The position numbers were made by a program, and so were the translations under genes. Below are positions 45,239 to 52,816 of a stretch of 64,000 nucleotides of DNA, one piece after another (within the stretch, counting starts at the first letter, position 1; the number at the start of each line of letters is the position of its first letter). Origin of the DNA: an uncultured Algibacter sp. (GTDB lineage Bacteria > Bacteroidota > Bacteroidia > Flavobacteriales > Flavobacteriaceae). The stretch spans positions 43,311 through 107,310 of the forward strand of contig CALGNX010000018.1 of NCBI GenBank assembly GCA_937958265.1, written 5' to 3'. The notes under the pieces were generated by a model. The model was not told the DNA's origin and ran no database searches. It was given only the letters and a program-made list of their open reading frames with translations.

Positions 45239-45532
45239 TTAGTTCTTTACTTCTGTTTTAATTCTTTTTAATGCTAATTTAATGGCATCTATGGCTACAT
45301 CTTCTCCTTGTACATCTTCATATACTTTTTCGCTAAGCCATAGTGTTAAAAGCTTATTGTACTCTATATCTAAAGCCAAAGCCAGTTTTTCTATTTGTTC
45401 TCTTGTAGGTTTTCTGTCTCCTTTTTCAATTTTACTTATTAAAGCAGTATCTACATCTACTTTATAAGCTACCTCTCTTAGGAGTAAACCTTTAGATTCT
45501 CTTTTAGATTTTAATAATTCTGATAGTGTCAT
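45239..45532 (-). CDS. XRE-family controller protein
   Basis: A 97-aa protein: HTH_3 domain (SELLKSKRESKGLLLREVAYKVDV...SKIEKGDRKPT, residues 3-43) with a short C-terminal helical tail. First gene of the restriction operon, like the controller (C) proteins of restriction-modification systems. An inverted repeat CAACTT-N5-AAGTTG 15 bases upstream is its likely operator. Confidence 0.88.
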   Translation of the reverse strand: MTLSELLKSKRESKGLLLREVAYKVDVDTALISKIEKGDRKPTREQIEKLALALDIEYNKLLTLWLSEKVYEDVQGEDVAIDAIKLALKRIKTEVKN

Positions 45533-45546
45533 TAGTAGTCAAATTT

Positions 45547-45563
45547 CAACTTGTCAAAAGTTG
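45547..45563. promoter_or_regulatory. Putative controller operator of the restriction operon
   Basis: CAACTTGTCAAAAGTTG is an inverted repeat with 6-base arms, 15 bases upstream of the XRE start codon; on the minus strand it overlaps a TTTTG box. Confidence 0.5.
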
Positions 45564-45816
45564 TCTAAAACTACATCTATTTTCTTACATAAAAAATTTT
45601 TATAAAATATTTTTTTCAAGATGTTCTGTGAGAGCTTAGAGTACCTTGTGCAATGACCCCTACCCAGTTATGGGAATCAACATCCCCAACCCACTTAATA
45701 CAATAAATAAATTTTTCAGGCAGGATAATAAATTCAAGGTGATAGTTGTAATTTATATTCTGTAGATGATTTATTTCTTGTGTGTGGTTAAGTTCAACTC
45801 AAAAATTCAAAAAACT

Positions 45817-46212
45817 ATGGTTACAATCATTAATTTTAAAGAAAGACAAAGAGAAGATGGAACAGAATTCTATGTTCTGGAACTTCAAGGAGGCATTGAA
45901 ATGGTTAAGTCTAAAGAGACAGGTAATTTCTATGCTACAGCAAAAAGAGCATTTATACCTTCAACATTTACTAAAGAGGTGTGTAGCTCACTTATAGGTA
46001 CACAAATGTCTGGTGGAATTGTTAAGGAGGTTTGTGAGCCTTTTAACTATGTTATTACAGAAACAGGAGAGGAGATTACTTTAAACCATAGATGGGTTTA
46101 TAAATCTGAAGATGAATTAAAACCTGCAAAAGCACCTGTTAGGTATGAGCAAAATGTAATTGCTAATTCAGAGGTTTTCTCTAAGAATGGGATTCTTGAA
46201 CATGCAGAGTAA
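45817..46212 (+). CDS. Unknown small mobile-element protein
   Basis: A 131-aa soluble protein: I chose the ATG at 45817 (MVTIINFKERQ), which follows a long stretch with no likely promoter inside. It has alternating strands (FYVLELQGGIEMVKS, TFTKEVCSSLIGTQMSGGIVKEV) and a C-terminal charged tail. I recall similar short proteins near RadC genes on Bacteroidetes elements but cannot name a family. A terminator follows. Confidence 0.65.
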   Translation: MVTIINFKERQREDGTEFYVLELQGGIEMVKSKETGNFYATAKRAFIPSTFTKEVCSSLIGTQMSGGIVKEVCEPFNYVITETGEEITLNHRWVYKSEDELKPAKAPVRYEQNVIANSEVFSKNGILEHAE

Positions 46213-46220
46213 AAATATCA

Positions 46221-46254
46221 GTCCAGTCTATATTATGTAGATTGGGCTTTTGTT
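46221..46254 (+). terminator. Terminator before the radC-like gene
   Basis: GTCCAGTCTA pairs with TAGATTGGGC (two wobble pairs) before TTTTGTTT. Confidence 0.7.
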
Positions 46255-46502
46255 TAATATTAGTAACCCTGATTACTTTTATTTTATACTAGTTTGCTCT
46301 TACCTACAAGAATATAAGAGTGTACTGTGTGTAGCCTTGCATTGCTTAATTATAGTGGATGTACTTAAATGAGGATATATTAATTTTCTTGAAGGTTTGA
46401 ATATCCTTATTGCACCAACAATTATTAATCATAAAAACAGTAAATTTTCCGTATTACTATATAAGGAAATGGAAAAAGACTGGTTTTTTAAAAGTTATTA
46501 CC

Positions 46503-46940
46503 ATGCAAATATCAGAGATAAGTGTGTCATACTCTAGCAATAAGAATGACAAGTTGAAAATAAGTAGTAGTAAGCAATCATATGATGTTTTAATGTCTTG
46601 TTGGAGCAAATCTACTATAGAACTACAAGAGGAAGTCAAAGTATTAATACTTAATAGAGCTAACCAGATTTTAGGTATTTACCCACTCTCTAAAGGGGGT
46701 GTTTCTGGAACTGTGGTAGATGCTAAATTAGTGTTTAGTGTTGCCTTGAAATGTAATGCTTCAAGTATCATTTTAGCCCATAATCATCCCTCAGGCAACG
46801 TGAATCCAAGTGAAGCTGATAAAAACCTAACAGATAAACTAAAGTTAGCAGGTCAGTACTTAGATATAGTCCTATTAGACCATCTTATTGTTACTAAAGA
46901 TGATTTTTATAGTTTCTCAGATAACGGATTGTTGAAATAG
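46503..46940 (+). CDS. RadC-like JAB/MPN domain protein
   Basis: A 145-aa protein holding the RadC-type JAMM motif: ILAHNHPSGNVNPSEAD (HxH...S...D, about residues 95-110) and the preceding KGGVSGTVVDAK block. I chose the ATG at 46503; the track start adds a poorly matching leader. The N-terminal HhH part of chromosomal RadC is missing, as usual in mobile-element copies. Its role in the element is unknown; anti-restriction or replication links have been suggested for the family. Confidence 0.9.
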   Translation: MQISEISVSYSSNKNDKLKISSSKQSYDVLMSCWSKSTIELQEEVKVLILNRANQILGIYPLSKGGVSGTVVDAKLVFSVALKCNASSIILAHNHPSGNVNPSEADKNLTDKLKLAGQYLDIVLLDHLIVTKDDFYSFSDNGLLK

Positions 46941-47085
46941 TTCTCTTTTTTTAATTCATTATATCTAGAATTGGAAAAAGTGGAACTTTTATCTTAAATG
47001 AGTTTGTGCATGAGAGAGATTACAGCCTTTTTGAGGTGTTTTTAGAAGATTATAAAACCCATAGATAGGTATAAATAGCGAAATT

Positions 47086-47304
47086 TTAAAAAGTTACTAT
47101 ATCACATAAGCTAACTTCAAGATTATCTGCAATCCTTTTTAGTGTATAAATTGTAGGATTTGTTCCACCAGCTTCTAGGCGACTTAAGTTAGACTTTTCA
47201 AGATTACATTTAGCAGCAAGGTCTTGTTGAGGAATACCTTTTTCCTCTCTTAAGCTTTTAACTCGCTTTCCAATTGCTAACTGTAACTGCTTTTTATCTT
47301 TCAT
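47086..47304 (-). CDS. XRE-family small repressor
   Basis: A 72-aa single-domain HTH_3 protein (AIGKRVKSLREEKGIPQQDLAAKCNLEKSNLSRLEAGG...YTLKRIADNLEVSL pattern). It diverges from the membrane/RHS-like gene at 47409. Repeated ATGATAA half sites in the gap are candidate operators. Confidence 0.88.
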   Translation of the reverse strand: MKDKKQLQLAIGKRVKSLREEKGIPQQDLAAKCNLEKSNLSRLEAGGTNPTIYTLKRIADNLEVSLCDIVTF

Positions 47305-47359
47305 TTTAAATCACTAAATAACTAGTTACCAAAAATGATAATTAAGTGTATTGTCTTGG

Positions 47360-47375
47360 TTATCATAAATGATAA
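47360..47375. promoter_or_regulatory. Inverted repeat in the XRE divergent promoter
   Basis: TTATCATAAATGATAA is a perfect inverted repeat with a further ATGATAA half site at 47335-47341. A TATGTTTG box for the rightward gene lies at 47382-47389. Confidence 0.55.
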
Positions 47376-47408
47376 AATAAGTATGTTTGTTTCATCAATA
47401 CTAAATAG

Positions 47409-48080
47409 ATGAAATACATATTAATTTTTACTGCATTACTGTTACTACTTATTTTTTTAAGAAAGTTTAAGAAGACTAATAAGAGTAGTCTTGTAATAGA
47501 TAAACCTAAAAAGAAAATTGATTATACTACTTCTAAGGAGCTATCTGATGTAGAGAAATTAGGCTTGAATGGTTCTGTCAAAAGCATTAAAGATGTTTAC
47601 TGGATGATTTCTATAAGGGAAGACGAAGTTGTTATAGGAGAACCTTTTGATTATGCAATAAAAAAAGAATTTGATGTGAAAGGTAATCTTTTAGATACAG
47701 TAATAGAGAACAACAACCCATACTATAAGGATAAAGAAACTAAGTTGTTTTATGATGAAATAGGAAACTTGATTCAGGAAAAGAAATATAAAGAGAATGG
47801 TAAGTTGTTGTGGAAAAAGGATTTTAGCTATAACATAAAGAACAAGCTATCTGAATGGGTGAATTTTAATATTGAAGGTATTGGGTTAGGAAGAATAACT
47901 TTTGAATATGATATAAACAATAACAAAACTTTTAGCATGCTCTATAGATATGACGAAAGCTTATATGGGAAACTTAATTATGAATATGATAAGTATGGTA
48001 ATTGCTTGAATGAATATAAAGAAGATACTTTTTGTAATCCAATAATGTCTATTCGTGAAATAGTTTATTATGAAGTTTAG
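47409..48080 (+). CDS. Membrane-anchored protein with YD/RHS-like repeats
   Basis: A 223-aa protein with one N-terminal helix (MKYILIFTALLLLLIFL). The body has recurring (Y/F)DxxGNxxxxxxY-like units (LFYDEIGNLIQEKKY, FEYDINNNKTF, YEYDKYGNCLNEYKED), as seen in RHS/YD-type or YwqK-like repeat proteins. It is probably exposed outside the inner membrane. It overlaps the next gene by 11 bases. Function unknown. Confidence 0.7.
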   Translation: MKYILIFTALLLLLIFLRKFKKTNKSSLVIDKPKKKIDYTTSKELSDVEKLGLNGSVKSIKDVYWMISIREDEVVIGEPFDYAIKKEFDVKGNLLDTVIENNNPYYKDKETKLFYDEIGNLIQEKKYKENGKLLWKKDFSYNIKNKLSEWVNFNIEGIGLGRITFEYDINNNKTFSMLYRYDESLYGKLNYEYDKYGNCLNEYKEDTFCNPIMSIREIVYYEV

Positions 48081-48432
48081 TGACTTAATTAAAGAGCTAG
48101 ATGCTCTAGCATCTTCTGAAGGTTTTTATAGTAGAGATAAAGTTGCTTGGTGGTTAATTAAATATGAAAAATCTTATAAAGCACTAAGTAGAATTAAAGA
48201 TACACTAGAAGTAGAATTCCCAGACAGAAACCTAAGAGCACAAAAATCATTTATTAAGGAATTATTATTCTTAGAACTGTATGAAGGTTTAGATAAGGGT
48301 TTTGAAAAATCTAAATCTAGAAGTAAGGAAGATATAGACCTTAATGATATTATAAATAAAATTAAAGCATCAACAAATGGACTTAGTAGGAAAGATAAAA
48401 ATTTTAAATGGGACTCAAACCCTAGGGGATAA
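48070..48432 (+). CDS. Unknown helical protein
   Basis: A 120-aa mostly helical, charged protein without a known motif. It overlaps the upstream gene by 11 bases and the DUF3127 gene by 56 bases. The long downstream overlap is unusual, and either the C-terminal part (about residues 100-120) is not essential or the two genes are strongly coupled. Confidence 0.55.
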   Translation: MKFSDLIKELDALASSEGFYSRDKVAWWLIKYEKSYKALSRIKDTLEVEFPDRNLRAQKSFIKELLFLELYEGLDKGFEKSKSRSKEDIDLNDIINKIKASTNGLSRKDKNFKWDSNPRG

Positions 48433-48736
48433 CGGTTTTAGAAAGCGTGAAGTTGTAATCACTACAGAAGAACAGTATCCACAACATATTTTAGTAGAAT
48501 TCATCCAAGATAAATGTGATTTACTCAATGGTTATGTTGTAGGGCAAGAAGTGAAAATAGCCCTCAATTTAAGAGGTAGAGAATGGGTAAATCCTGAAGG
48601 AGTATCAAAATACTTCAATGCTATTCAAGGTTGGAGAATAGAGCTTATAAATAGCCAAGAATCTACTTCAAATAGTTTACTAGAACAAGAACCATCAAGT
48701 TTTTTGGATGACCCAGATAATGACTTACCATTTTAA
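48377..48736 (+). CDS. DUF3127 protein, OB-fold ssDNA-binding-like
   Basis: A 119-aa protein that matches DUF3127 over its length (GFRKREVVITTEEQYPQHILVEF..., NLRGREWVNPEG, KYFNAIQGWRIE) with an acidic tail ending DDPDNDLPF. The acidic tail with terminal Pro-Phe is like that of single-stranded DNA-binding proteins, where it recruits partners. It probably supports element replication or recombination with the Sak4-like ATPase. Confidence 0.88.
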   Translation: MDLVGKIKILNGTQTLGDNGFRKREVVITTEEQYPQHILVEFIQDKCDLLNGYVVGQEVKIALNLRGREWVNPEGVSKYFNAIQGWRIELINSQESTSNSLLEQEPSSFLDDPDNDLPF

Positions 48737-48768
48737 CCCAAATCAATTAAAAATTAAAAACCAGTATT

Positions 48769-49503
48769 ATGAAGAAAGTATTATTAGTATTAATAGCTGT
48801 TTTATCATTTACAGCCTGTTCAAATGATAGTGATGACAACAATTCAAGTGAAATAGAAACAAAATTACTAGGTAAATGGCTCTTTGAAAACCCTAATAAT
48901 ACCCCTACAGTAAACAATTCATTTACATTTACTTCTGATGGTAAAGTAATATACTCTTATTGGGATGGAGGTTCAGGGAACAATTATGATAGTGAAACAG
49001 GTCCTTTTAGTTTTAATGAAGATGTGATGACAATGATTTTTCCAGAAGACGTAAGTTTAACCTTTGTTCAAAAAGTAGTGTTTATTAATGATAATGTTGT
49101 TGAATTTGAAGAAACAGGTGTGTCCAATGAGAATGCCTATGAAGGTGTTTATTATAGAGATGGTGCAGAAAGTTATGAAGGTTTTGTAGAGCAATTGCCT
49201 GCTAGTACTCAGCTTCATATAGTAGAATTTAAAACAGGTACATTAGATGCTTGGGTTTCTGTAAGTTTAACAACAAAGCTAACTTTTGGGGATGGTACCA
49301 AGTCCACCATTAATTCAAATTTTGATTATGATAAAAACGTAGTTAGTGTTGAGATACCAGAGAATACAGCAAGTTTTGAATTGGATTTTTATATAGAAGA
49401 TTCTTCACAAGCTGAAATGCGCTTTTATAATTCTGTAAATGATACTACTGTAAAACAAGAAACCATTAGTCAACAGAGTTATCAATATCAATATTCATTT
49501 TAA
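48769..49503 (+). CDS. Lipocalin-like lipoprotein
   Basis: A 244-aa lipoprotein (lipobox SFTAC, about residue 18) with an acidic Ser/Asp linker. The first half has the ALLGKWLFENP...FTFTSDGKVIYSYW pattern of small Bacteroidetes lipocalin-like domains; the second half is a beta-rich domain of unknown type. Surface exposure is likely. It is odd cargo near the right end of the element; phage-receptor masking is speculation. Confidence 0.7.
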   Translation: MKKVLLVLIAVLSFTACSNDSDDNNSSEIETKLLGKWLFENPNNTPTVNNSFTFTSDGKVIYSYWDGGSGNNYDSETGPFSFNEDVMTMIFPEDVSLTFVQKVVFINDNVVEFEETGVSNENAYEGVYYRDGAESYEGFVEQLPASTQLHIVEFKTGTLDAWVSVSLTTKLTFGDGTKSTINSNFDYDKNVVSVEIPENTASFELDFYIEDSSQAEMRFYNSVNDTTVKQETISQQSYQYQYSF

Positions 49504-49510
49504 TGAAGGT

Positions 49511-49918
49511 ATGTGTAAATCCTTATTAAAAGAGTTGCGTTTTAAAATTGGAGAACAATATGAACTAAATGAGTTTAATTTAAAGAGTATAGAATCAACT
49601 TTTAGTAATGGTTTGGAGTACGAGAACTATGAATACATAAAAGATGATTTAATAACGGTTTTAGGTTTAGATTTAGTTAGTAAAGTAATTCTACAGTATA
49701 ATGGAGATTTGTTATCAGGGTTTATCTATACTTTAGATGCAAAGGATTGGACAAACTTAATTAGTAAGATAAATAATTATTTACCTGAAATAGGAAAACA
49801 GAGTTTAGAAATAATGCCTGTTAATGTGATATTAGAGTATCATGAAACTTACAATATTAAGCTTTCCATTGAAGTAGGAGATAGTTTGTTTTTTAAGGTT
49901 TGTAAAATCTCAGGTTAA
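49511..49918 (+). CDS. Unknown protein at the right end of the element
   Basis: A 135-aa soluble protein without recognised motif. Its stop codon lies inside the right copy of the 28-bp inner end repeat, so the repeat is partly coding on this side. It starts 7 bases after the lipoprotein gene, which suggests co-transcription. Confidence 0.6.
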   Translation: MCKSLLKELRFKIGEQYELNEFNLKSIESTFSNGLEYENYEYIKDDLITVLGLDLVSKVILQYNGDLLSGFIYTLDAKDWTNLISKINNYLPEIGKQSLEIMPVNVILEYHETYNIKLSIEVGDSLFFKVCKISG

Positions 49919-49936
49919 ACATAGGTTAAACATTTT
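49909..49936 (+). repeat. Right copy of the 28-bp inner end repeat (tandem AGGTTAAACAT)
   Basis: It is identical over 28 bases and in the same orientation as 30387-30414. It lies 109 bases from attR. Confidence 0.75.
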
Positions 49937-50039
49937 AGTCAATAAAGGATAACAAAGGAAACCAAGAGTAAATTGAAATATTTATATCTTATTGATAATC
50001 AAACAAGAGAAGCTAAAAGAAAGAATCTGAAAAGTATAT

Positions 50040-50054
50040 TTAACAGACTGTTAA
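50040..50054. promoter_or_regulatory. Core-type inverted repeat at attR
   Basis: TTAACAGACTGTTAA is a perfect palindrome with 7-base arms spanning the attR boundary. It would be rebuilt in the circular attP and may be the integrase core site. Confidence 0.45.
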
Positions 50055-50090
50055 TCAGAGGGTCCTTGGTTCGAGCCCAAGAGAAGGAGC
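50046..50090 (+). repeat. attR, 45-bp direct repeat
   Basis: This copy of the 3' half of tRNA-Asn (anticodon loop to one base past the tRNA) is identical to 30295-30339. It has no 5' half, so it is not a functional tRNA. Confidence 0.93.
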
Positions 50091-50100
50091 AAAAAACAAA

Positions 50101-50128
50101 CCCGATACGAGAGTATCGGGTTTTTTTG
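50101..50128 (+). terminator. Original chromosomal tRNA-Asn terminator
   Basis: CCCGATAC pairs with GTATCGGG across GAGA, followed by T7. Before insertion it would have lain 10 bases after the tRNA. Confidence 0.9.
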
Positions 50129-50156
50129 TGGATTAATATTTACACATCCTTCATTT

Positions 50157-50290
50157 TAAGAATCATGGATCAAACCCAAAAGTTGTGGGATTTTAGATTT
50201 ATGCAAAATACTAGTAAGTTTAAACAGGAAGAAATACACATTTCCAACCCTCTAAAGGCCTTAATTTTTACGTTGAATGATTCAACCTAA
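50157..50290 (-). pseudogene. C-terminal relic of a DDE transposase
   Basis: On the minus strand one frame reads ESFNVKIKAFRGLE and, after a frameshift, another reads KIPQLLGLIHD. The pattern ESFNxKIKxFR...PQLLGLIHD is the end of ISAon1-type transposases as I recall them. The ORF 49973-50290 of the track runs antisense through this and the att site and is not a gene. Confidence 0.5.
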
Positions 50291-50889
50291 ACTTTCGAAA
50301 TCTATTAACTGTAAATCCAACAGGTTTTGAGCAATCGTTTTAAATACTCTCTATCCTAATCTTTAGAAGTAACTTTTATAGCTTTTGCGAACTTATTTTT
50401 TTAAACGCTAGCCAATAAACGGTAATGAGTAGTAAAGAATTCTGGCTTGTTACTAAACAATATTTTGGGACCTACGCACCCCTCGGTAAACTTAAAACTT
50501 CTACCTAACGCTCCGTAAAATTGATAAGTTAATCCTGTTTAAATTACACCCAAAAAATACATATAGAGTTTCACTTTAAAAAAAAGCACAAATAGGCTTA
50601 CATTTACTAATACTTTGTAAAAAATTAAGTGACGAATAATAAAAAACTCCTCTAGTCTTTATATACTATTCTCGAAATTTCTATTTACTATAACTACCGA
50701 ATAAATCCTGGCATCTGTAAGGTTTCTTTATAAGTATTCTGAAGGCACCTATAATACATGAGTACAAATTCATGAGATTGCTGTACTTTTAACCCTTTAA
50801 ATTTAAACCTGTTTCTATTAAAATATTTAAATTTTGTTTAATACAAGTACTATCTATACATAGATTTTATTTTATTATTAAAGCCCTAG
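50291..50889. other. Intergenic region, no gene seen
   Basis: About 600 AT-rich bases without a convincing ORF. It may hold the decayed upstream part of the transposase relic, but I could not follow its frame. Confidence 0.4.
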
Positions 50890-51174
50890 TTAGGATGTTT
50901 TTTTACGATCTGTATGTCCTAATTCTTTTTGAGGCGCTATCGTATCTCTTACTAGTTGCTTTAATTCTTTTATATCAGGAAAACCATTCTTTTCTTTTCT
51001 GGACCAAATTAAACTTCCATTCGCTTTAACTTCAAAAACACCTCCTGTGCCTGGTATTAAAGTCAGTGCTGTTAATTCTTGATTAAAAGTAGTTAGCAAT
51101 TCCTGGGCCATCCAAGAAGACCTTAAAAGCCATCTACATTGCGTGCAATACGTAATTTCCACAGTATTTTTCAT
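50890..51174 (-). CDS. SelT/SelW/SelH family thioredoxin-fold protein
   Basis: A 94-aa protein with the family motif near the N-terminus (YCTQCRWLLR, CxxC at residues 10-13) and LIPGTGGVFEV...NGSLIWSRKEKNGFPD. Bacterial members have Cys where eukaryotic ones have selenocysteine. A redox role is likely. It is transcribed alone. Confidence 0.9.
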   Translation of the reverse strand: MKNTVEITYCTQCRWLLRSSWMAQELLTTFNQELTALTLIPGTGGVFEVKANGSLIWSRKEKNGFPDIKELKQLVRDTIAPQKELGHTDRKKTS

Positions 51175-51353
51175 AGCAGGAAAATAAATAAAAATTTAAT
51201 TAATCATGCCAAAACACTAAAGCAAACTACCTTTTAAGCTGTAATTTTTCCGATAAACAGTCTTAACAATTATGTTTTTTCTCATAAAATAAAAAAAACT
51301 AGAAGCATAACAATATTGTATACTTCTAGTTAACGTGCCTAGGTTAAAAAAGC

Positions 51354-52229
51354 TTATCTATTTGCTCTCTTATAAGTTGTATTAGCCCATCTAATATGTG
51401 CTGTACCACCTGTACATCTGTAAGCACCATACCTAAAACCAGACTGAGTACCCCTACTCCCTTCTGGGACATTCCAATAATAAGTTTTCCCGTTTATAGT
51501 GGTATTGCAATAGTGTTGTTTCTCACCATTTCTAAACCTAAAACCCATTCTTACTTTAAAAGTGTTCTCCGCACCCTTTTTAACAGTTGTTAACTTTACA
51601 ATTTCTCTCCCTATATTTCTAGTTCTTTTTCCAACTATTCTCTCTGCGTAGATATCAAAATCTCCTTTAGCATTTCTTTTGGCTAGATATAAACAAATGG
51701 CAGGGTCCTTATCCCCACTTCCCGGACTAGATCCGCTTGCTCTATATTTTCCTTTTGTTTGAGCAAAATAAGTACCAGAGCGATTTGGATTGCTAGTATT
51801 TACACCAACACTCTCAATTATAAAATTTCCTTTAAAAACAAAACTACTTCCGAATTTACTATTTGTCCTCGGGTACGAGCGCTCCATTCTAGGTTGTAAG
51901 CCGTTAGTATCCCAATGGTTAGAATTGTGGGCAATTCTATAATTACCGTATTTTTTACCAAACTTGGTTATCTCGTAGTAGTCTTGATAACAAGTTCTAT
52001 CGTCCATTTTACCCGAGTTTACAGGTTTTCTTAGGTCTACATTTCTTGTTTGGAAATTACTCTTTCTTGGTGTACAATTAGTCTGTTCCCCCCTTCTGGG
52101 TAACAACTCTGTTTCAGTTACTTCATTTTGCGCTAAAGCGATGTCATCATTTTGGACGTCACAAGAAAGCAAAGTAGCAAACAAGAACACAAATCTGATT
52201 AATCTAATTTTAATGTTAATTTTTGTCAT
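51354..52229 (-). CDS. Secreted lipoprotein, possible polysaccharide-binding or lyase-like protein
   Basis: A 291-aa lipoprotein (lipobox LLSC, about residue 23). After a linker the body has a beta-rich composition with many aromatic and Arg residues (YYEITKFGKKYGNYRIAHN, FVFKGNFIIESVGV, YFAQTKGKYR), as in concanavalin-like jelly-roll polysaccharide lyases or binding proteins. I could not find the full motif set of any named lyase family, so the function stays open. Its promoter contains an 18-nt homopolymer. Confidence 0.6.
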   Translation of the reverse strand: MTKINIKIRLIRFVFLFATLLSCDVQNDDIALAQNEVTETELLPRRGEQTNCTPRKSNFQTRNVDLRKPVNSGKMDDRTCYQDYYEITKFGKKYGNYRIAHNSNHWDTNGLQPRMERSYPRTNSKFGSSFVFKGNFIIESVGVNTSNPNRSGTYFAQTKGKYRASGSSPGSGDKDPAICLYLAKRNAKGDFDIYAERIVGKRTRNIGREIVKLTTVKKGAENTFKVRMGFRFRNGEKQHYCNTTINGKTYYWNVPEGSRGTQSGFRYGAYRCTGGTAHIRWANTTYKRANR

Positions 52230-52259
52230 AATTCTCTGTTTTTTTGGAAGGTTAGTTCA

Positions 52260-52284
52260 CAAATTTAAAAAAAAAAAAAAAAAA
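52260..52284 (-). promoter_or_regulatory. Promoter with an 18-nt homopolymeric spacer
   Basis: On the minus strand TAAATTTG (52260-52267, TAnnTTTG) lies 30 bases before the lipoprotein start codon and is preceded by a run of 18 T (A run at 52267-52284 on the plus strand). The run fills the place where the -33/-7 spacer should be. Confidence 0.55.
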
Positions 52285-52816
52285 CCTTGAATTACCCTGT
52301 GCTATTCTGTAATATTCCATCATGCTTAGTTTTTTTTAAAAAAAATATAACAAATCTCAAAAAACTACATTAAAATATAAATTATAAGAAATTTACATTC
52401 AAATATTAAATTTACACGGCATTAGTTGCCTCCAATTAGGTACCTCCTAAAATAAAGTATCATTTCAGGAACACTATTGTAATTGCGCTTATACTTTGAT
52501 TAATTAATAGACTAACAGACTCATTAAATATAAACTTGTTTTAATCGCCAAAATGTATGTTGTAAAATTCCGCAGAAGTATTTGCGCTATTTCAAATTTT
52601 TAACAATTTTCACTATCCTAGAATTTATACTAAACGCTTAAAATATTATTTTTAAGTCTTAGTAAGCGCTTTTATAACTGCTCATTAGGTCTTAGACTTT
52701 TTATTCTGTATTTGCCACCTATCGGCTTCACGCTACAATTTATACCTATAAAATTTATCATTTACATTTTTTAGCGTCAACGCCACCATAAAATTTAACC
52801 AAAAGCTAAAGCCCCT
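52285..52816. other. Intergenic region, no gene seen
   Basis: About 530 AT-rich bases between two minus-strand units, without an ORF or repeat that I can support. It includes upstream sequence of the lipoprotein gene. Confidence 0.4.

Larger units (their letters stand above)
30295..50090. mobile_element. Integrative defence island in tRNA-Asn
   Basis: A 45-bp direct repeat of the tRNA 3' half bounds the element (30295-30339 and 50046-50090). Inside are an excisionase-like HTH gene, a tyrosine integrase, a RecA-like ATPase, DUF3871, RadC and DUF3127 genes, and two blocks of putative defence genes. I see no relaxase of the MobA type, no conjugation genes and no virion or lysis genes, so it is neither a complete conjugative element nor a complete phage. 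A satellite or mobilisable island is the best description. Confidence 0.85.

Noticed and set aside
30295-50090. Conjugative element or complete prophage
   Set aside because: No relaxase of MobA type, coupling protein, type IV secretion, capsid, terminase, portal, tail or lysis gene is present in the ORFs.
49973-50290. 105-aa ORF across attR
   Set aside because: It runs through the att repeat, a terminator and an antisense transposase relic; composition is not protein-like and no start signal is present.
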